From Thiothrix unzii (GTDB lineage: Bacteria; Pseudomonadota; Gammaproteobacteria; Thiotrichales; Thiotrichaceae), in assembly GCF_017901175.1 (NCBI RefSeq), contig NZ_CP072793.1, positions 310,001 through 374,000 on the forward strand: a stretch of 64,000 bases of DNA, in the 5' to 3' direction. The position numbers were made by a program, and so were the translations under genes. The first letter of the stretch is position 1. Each line of letters opens with the position of its first letter. Under the pieces are notes generated by a model, which had not been told where the DNA came from, searched no databases, and saw only the letters and a list, made by a program, of their open reading frames with translations. Positions 62,367 through 64,000 of the stretch are shown here, piece by piece.

Positions 62367-62416
62367 TGTGCGTCATTCTAACGATTTTAAGTATTGAGAT
62401 GAGGAAGGTTCCCGTT

Positions 62417-64000
62417 ATGTATAAATTCATTGCCTGTCTAAGCATGAGTTCCGTGCTGGTTACGTCGGCCTATGCTGAAACCTTACAATTTCCAGATCCG
62501 GCGAGTGTGCCACCTGAAGTCGTCAGCACTACGCAAGTGACTACGACGACGACCAGTACGGCGGAAACCGCGCCTGTTACAGCTGCAACCACGGGAACTA
62601 GTGTTACCGAGAAAACTGAAACCACGCAGGGTTACGTTTATCCCGCCAGCACCACCAGTGTCACCAGTATGACGGATACGGCTACCGCGAATACTGCTGC
62701 GACTACCAGCGTAACTCCAGTGACAACTGCGGCGACTACCACGACGGCAGCTGCACCGACTACTTACGGTTACACCTACAATTACGCGCAACCTTACAGT
62801 ACGAGCGCGAATAACTACCGCTATGGCACACAACCGTTTAACACCGGAATGGGAATGCCGTTTTACAACCCCGGTTACTTCTTGCCCGCGCCGTTGTTTA
62901 CACCACCGACACCACCGCAATTGTATTTACCGCAAATGCCGAGTTTCGCATGGCCTAACATGGGTGGCTATCGCAACGGTTACGCGACCACTACCAACCA
63001 ATATTACACTGGTGCGCAACAACAGCAGCCAGCGCAAACGCAGGCAGTAACCTCCACCCAAACCAACACCACACAGCAAATTGATACATTGAATCGCTCC
63101 TTGGGCACATTGCGCCAGCAGCAAACCGATTTGATGAGCAAAACCCAAGAAACCTTGTCTGCTCAAGATAAAACCATTGCTGACCTGAAACGCCAATTGG
63201 AAGATGCGAGTAAGGGTAAAGGTGAATTGCAGGGCAAGCTAGATGCGTTGCAAGGCGAGTTGGCAACCAGTGTCAAAAAGGCCGAACTCGAAAGCTGCAA
63301 AGCTGAAAAAGGCGAGTTGGAAGTCAAAGTCACAGACATGGATCAAAAAGTTTCCGCGATTGCTGAGGTTTCCCAGCAGTTTGCGCAATTGCGCCAGAAT
63401 TTTGCGGCGTTAGAAACGGAAAAACAGCAATTGGCAGCGGAAAAACAACGTTTAGCCAGTACCCTCGAAACCGAAACCAAAGACGGCGATAAAGACGGTA
63501 TTCCTGACAAACTCGACAAGTGTTTGGAAACCGCAGCGGGCGTAACCGTTGACGCAACCGGTTGTGAGCCACCCAAAGATGGCGACAAAGACGGCGTACT
63601 TGATCCTGCTGACAAGTGCCTAGACACCAAAGACGGCGTGAAGGTCGACGACAAAGGTTGTGATTTACCGCCACCACCACCGACAGATGGTGACAAAGAC
63701 GGTGTTCCAGACGATGCGGATAAGTGCCTTGATACTAAAGAAGGCGTGAAAGTCGACGACAAGGGTTGTGACTTACCACCACCGCCACTGGCTGATGGTG
63801 ATAAAGATGGCGTTCCAGACGATGCTGATAAGTGCCTCGATACCAAAGAAGGCGTGAAAGTCGACGACAAGGGTTGTGATTTACCACCACCGCCACCAGC
63901 AGATGGTGACAAAGACGGTGTTCCAGATGATGCTGACAAGTGCCTTGATACCAAAGAAGGCGTGAAAGTCGACGACAAGGGGTGTGATTTACCGCCGCCT
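62417..64000 (+). CDS. Secreted protein with thrombospondin type-3 repeats (3' end outside window)
   Basis: An open frame of 528 codons reaching the window edge without a stop. ATG 62417 has GAGGAAGG upstream. Order of parts: a signal peptide (about 1-20, ending SAYAE), a Thr/Ala-rich stretch (35-115), a Tyr/Pro/Asn-rich segment, a coiled coil (about 220-350, rich in Gln, Lys and Glu), then calcium-binding type-3 repeats with DGDKDGVPDDADKC and GVKVDDKGC, separated by Pro runs. Such repeats usually precede a C-terminal OmpA domain that anchors the protein to peptidoglycan; that part would lie beyond 64000. Confidence 0.85.
   Translation, partial: MYKFIACLSMSSVLVTSAYAETLQFPDPASVPPEVVSTTQVTTTTTSTAETAPVTAATTGTSVTEKTETTQGYVYPASTTSVTSMTDTATANTAATTSVTPVTTAATTTTAAAPTTYGYTYNYAQPYSTSANNYRYGTQPFNTGMGMPFYNPGYFLPAPLFTPPTPPQLYLPQMPSFAWPNMGGYRNGYATTTNQYYTGAQQQQPAQTQAVTSTQTNTTQQIDTLNRSLGTLRQQQTDLMSKTQETLSAQDKTIADLKRQLEDASKGKGELQGKLDALQGELATSVKKAELESCKAEKGELEVKVTDMDQKVSAIAEVSQQFAQLRQNFAALETEKQQLAAEKQRLASTLETETKDGDKDGIPDKLDKCLETAAGVTVDATGCEPPKDGDKDGVLDPADKCLDTKDGVKVDDKGCDLPPPPPTDGDKDGVPDDADKCLDTKEGVKVDDKGCDLPPPPLADGDKDGVPDDADKCLDTKEGVKVDDKGCDLPPPPPADGDKDGVPDDADKCLDTKEGVKVDDKGCDLPPP
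63482..64000 (+). repeat. Tandem 108-bp coding repeats (type-3 repeats)
   Basis: Repeat starts are at 63482, 63578, 63686, 63794 and 63902. The first unit is 96 bases and divergent; the next are exactly 108 bases (36 codons) and increasingly alike. Each unit has the Asp-rich calcium motif, two Cys and a Pro-rich tail. The array continues past the window. Confidence 0.93.

Noticed and set aside
63343-63978. 211-codon minus-strand frame with Ser/Gly-rich repeats
   Set aside because: It is the antisense of the type-3 repeats; its periodicity mirrors the + strand gene, which has a signal peptide, a ribosome site and recognised motifs.
63482-64000. Possible CRISPR or satellite array
   Set aside because: 108-base units without unique spacers, in frame with a secreted calcium-binding repeat protein.

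Overview
The window is a gene-dense stretch of a gammaproteobacterial chromosome. UbiK, UbiB, HspQ, ComM, RlmA, LptM and LptFG together make that class secure. A type I sulfide:quinone oxidoreductase, a TorF-family porin, a CysB-type regulator and many small toxin-antitoxin pairs suggest a sulfur-oxidising Thiothrix-like member of the Thiotrichales; this genus-level placement is inference. No rRNA, tRNA, CRISPR array, integrase or transposase was seen.

Layout. 0.3-6.5 kb: a TonB-dependent copper receptor with its copper ligands intact, a monomeric isocitrate dehydrogenase, and a compact ExbB-ExbD-TonB operon. 6.6-9 kb: an ATP-sulfurylase-like protein without its catalytic motifs, divergent from a CysB-like regulator. 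9-12.3 kb: amgK-murU (MurNAc recycling) and comM. 14-16.7 kb: a nitrogen operon (porin-glnK-amtB) behind a consensus sigma-54 promoter and an upstream NtrC-type dyad. 16.8-19.7 kb: ubiK, proC, yggT, yggU and a glycine-rich RRM protein. 19.9-26.3 kb: gshA, then a tight lptM-lysA-DOMON-namZ-rlmA-tatD run, with a GC-rich palindromic repeat sitting in frame inside the DOMON gene. 26.5-34.4 kb: Uma2 nuclease, nadC, sqr, cca, hspQ, a TauE/UreH-like membrane protein, a ScsD-like thioredoxin, a lytic transglycosylase and a class V aminotransferase.

The accessory part is 34.5-40.6 kb. It holds a PIN toxin-antitoxin pair behind a double palindromic operator, an asparagine-synthetase-like amidotransferase, and a strikingly AT-rich islet of minus-strand genes: an AAA+ ATPase, a one-helix membrane protein and a small soluble protein, plus a separate membrane/winged-helix protein. 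The three operon products share short peptide motifs (DKxGKW and T(R/K)xxxxSE). I cannot place this module in any described system, and it is the best candidate here for something new. A YefM-YoeB pair borders it.

40.6-64 kb returns to core genes: sodB, argD-argF-xthA, ampG, a secreted EndoU-like protein, lptF-lptG, hemW, ubiB and two further PIN toxin pairs. The window closes with two envelope proteins: an OmpA-domain protein with an unusual domain order, and a secreted protein with thrombospondin type-3 repeats that runs off the window edge.

Common threads are cell-wall turnover and recycling (SLT transglycosylase, NamZ, AmpG, AmgK, MurU), sulfur and copper handling (SQR, CysB-like, OprC-like, ScsD-like, TauE-like) and nitrogen control.
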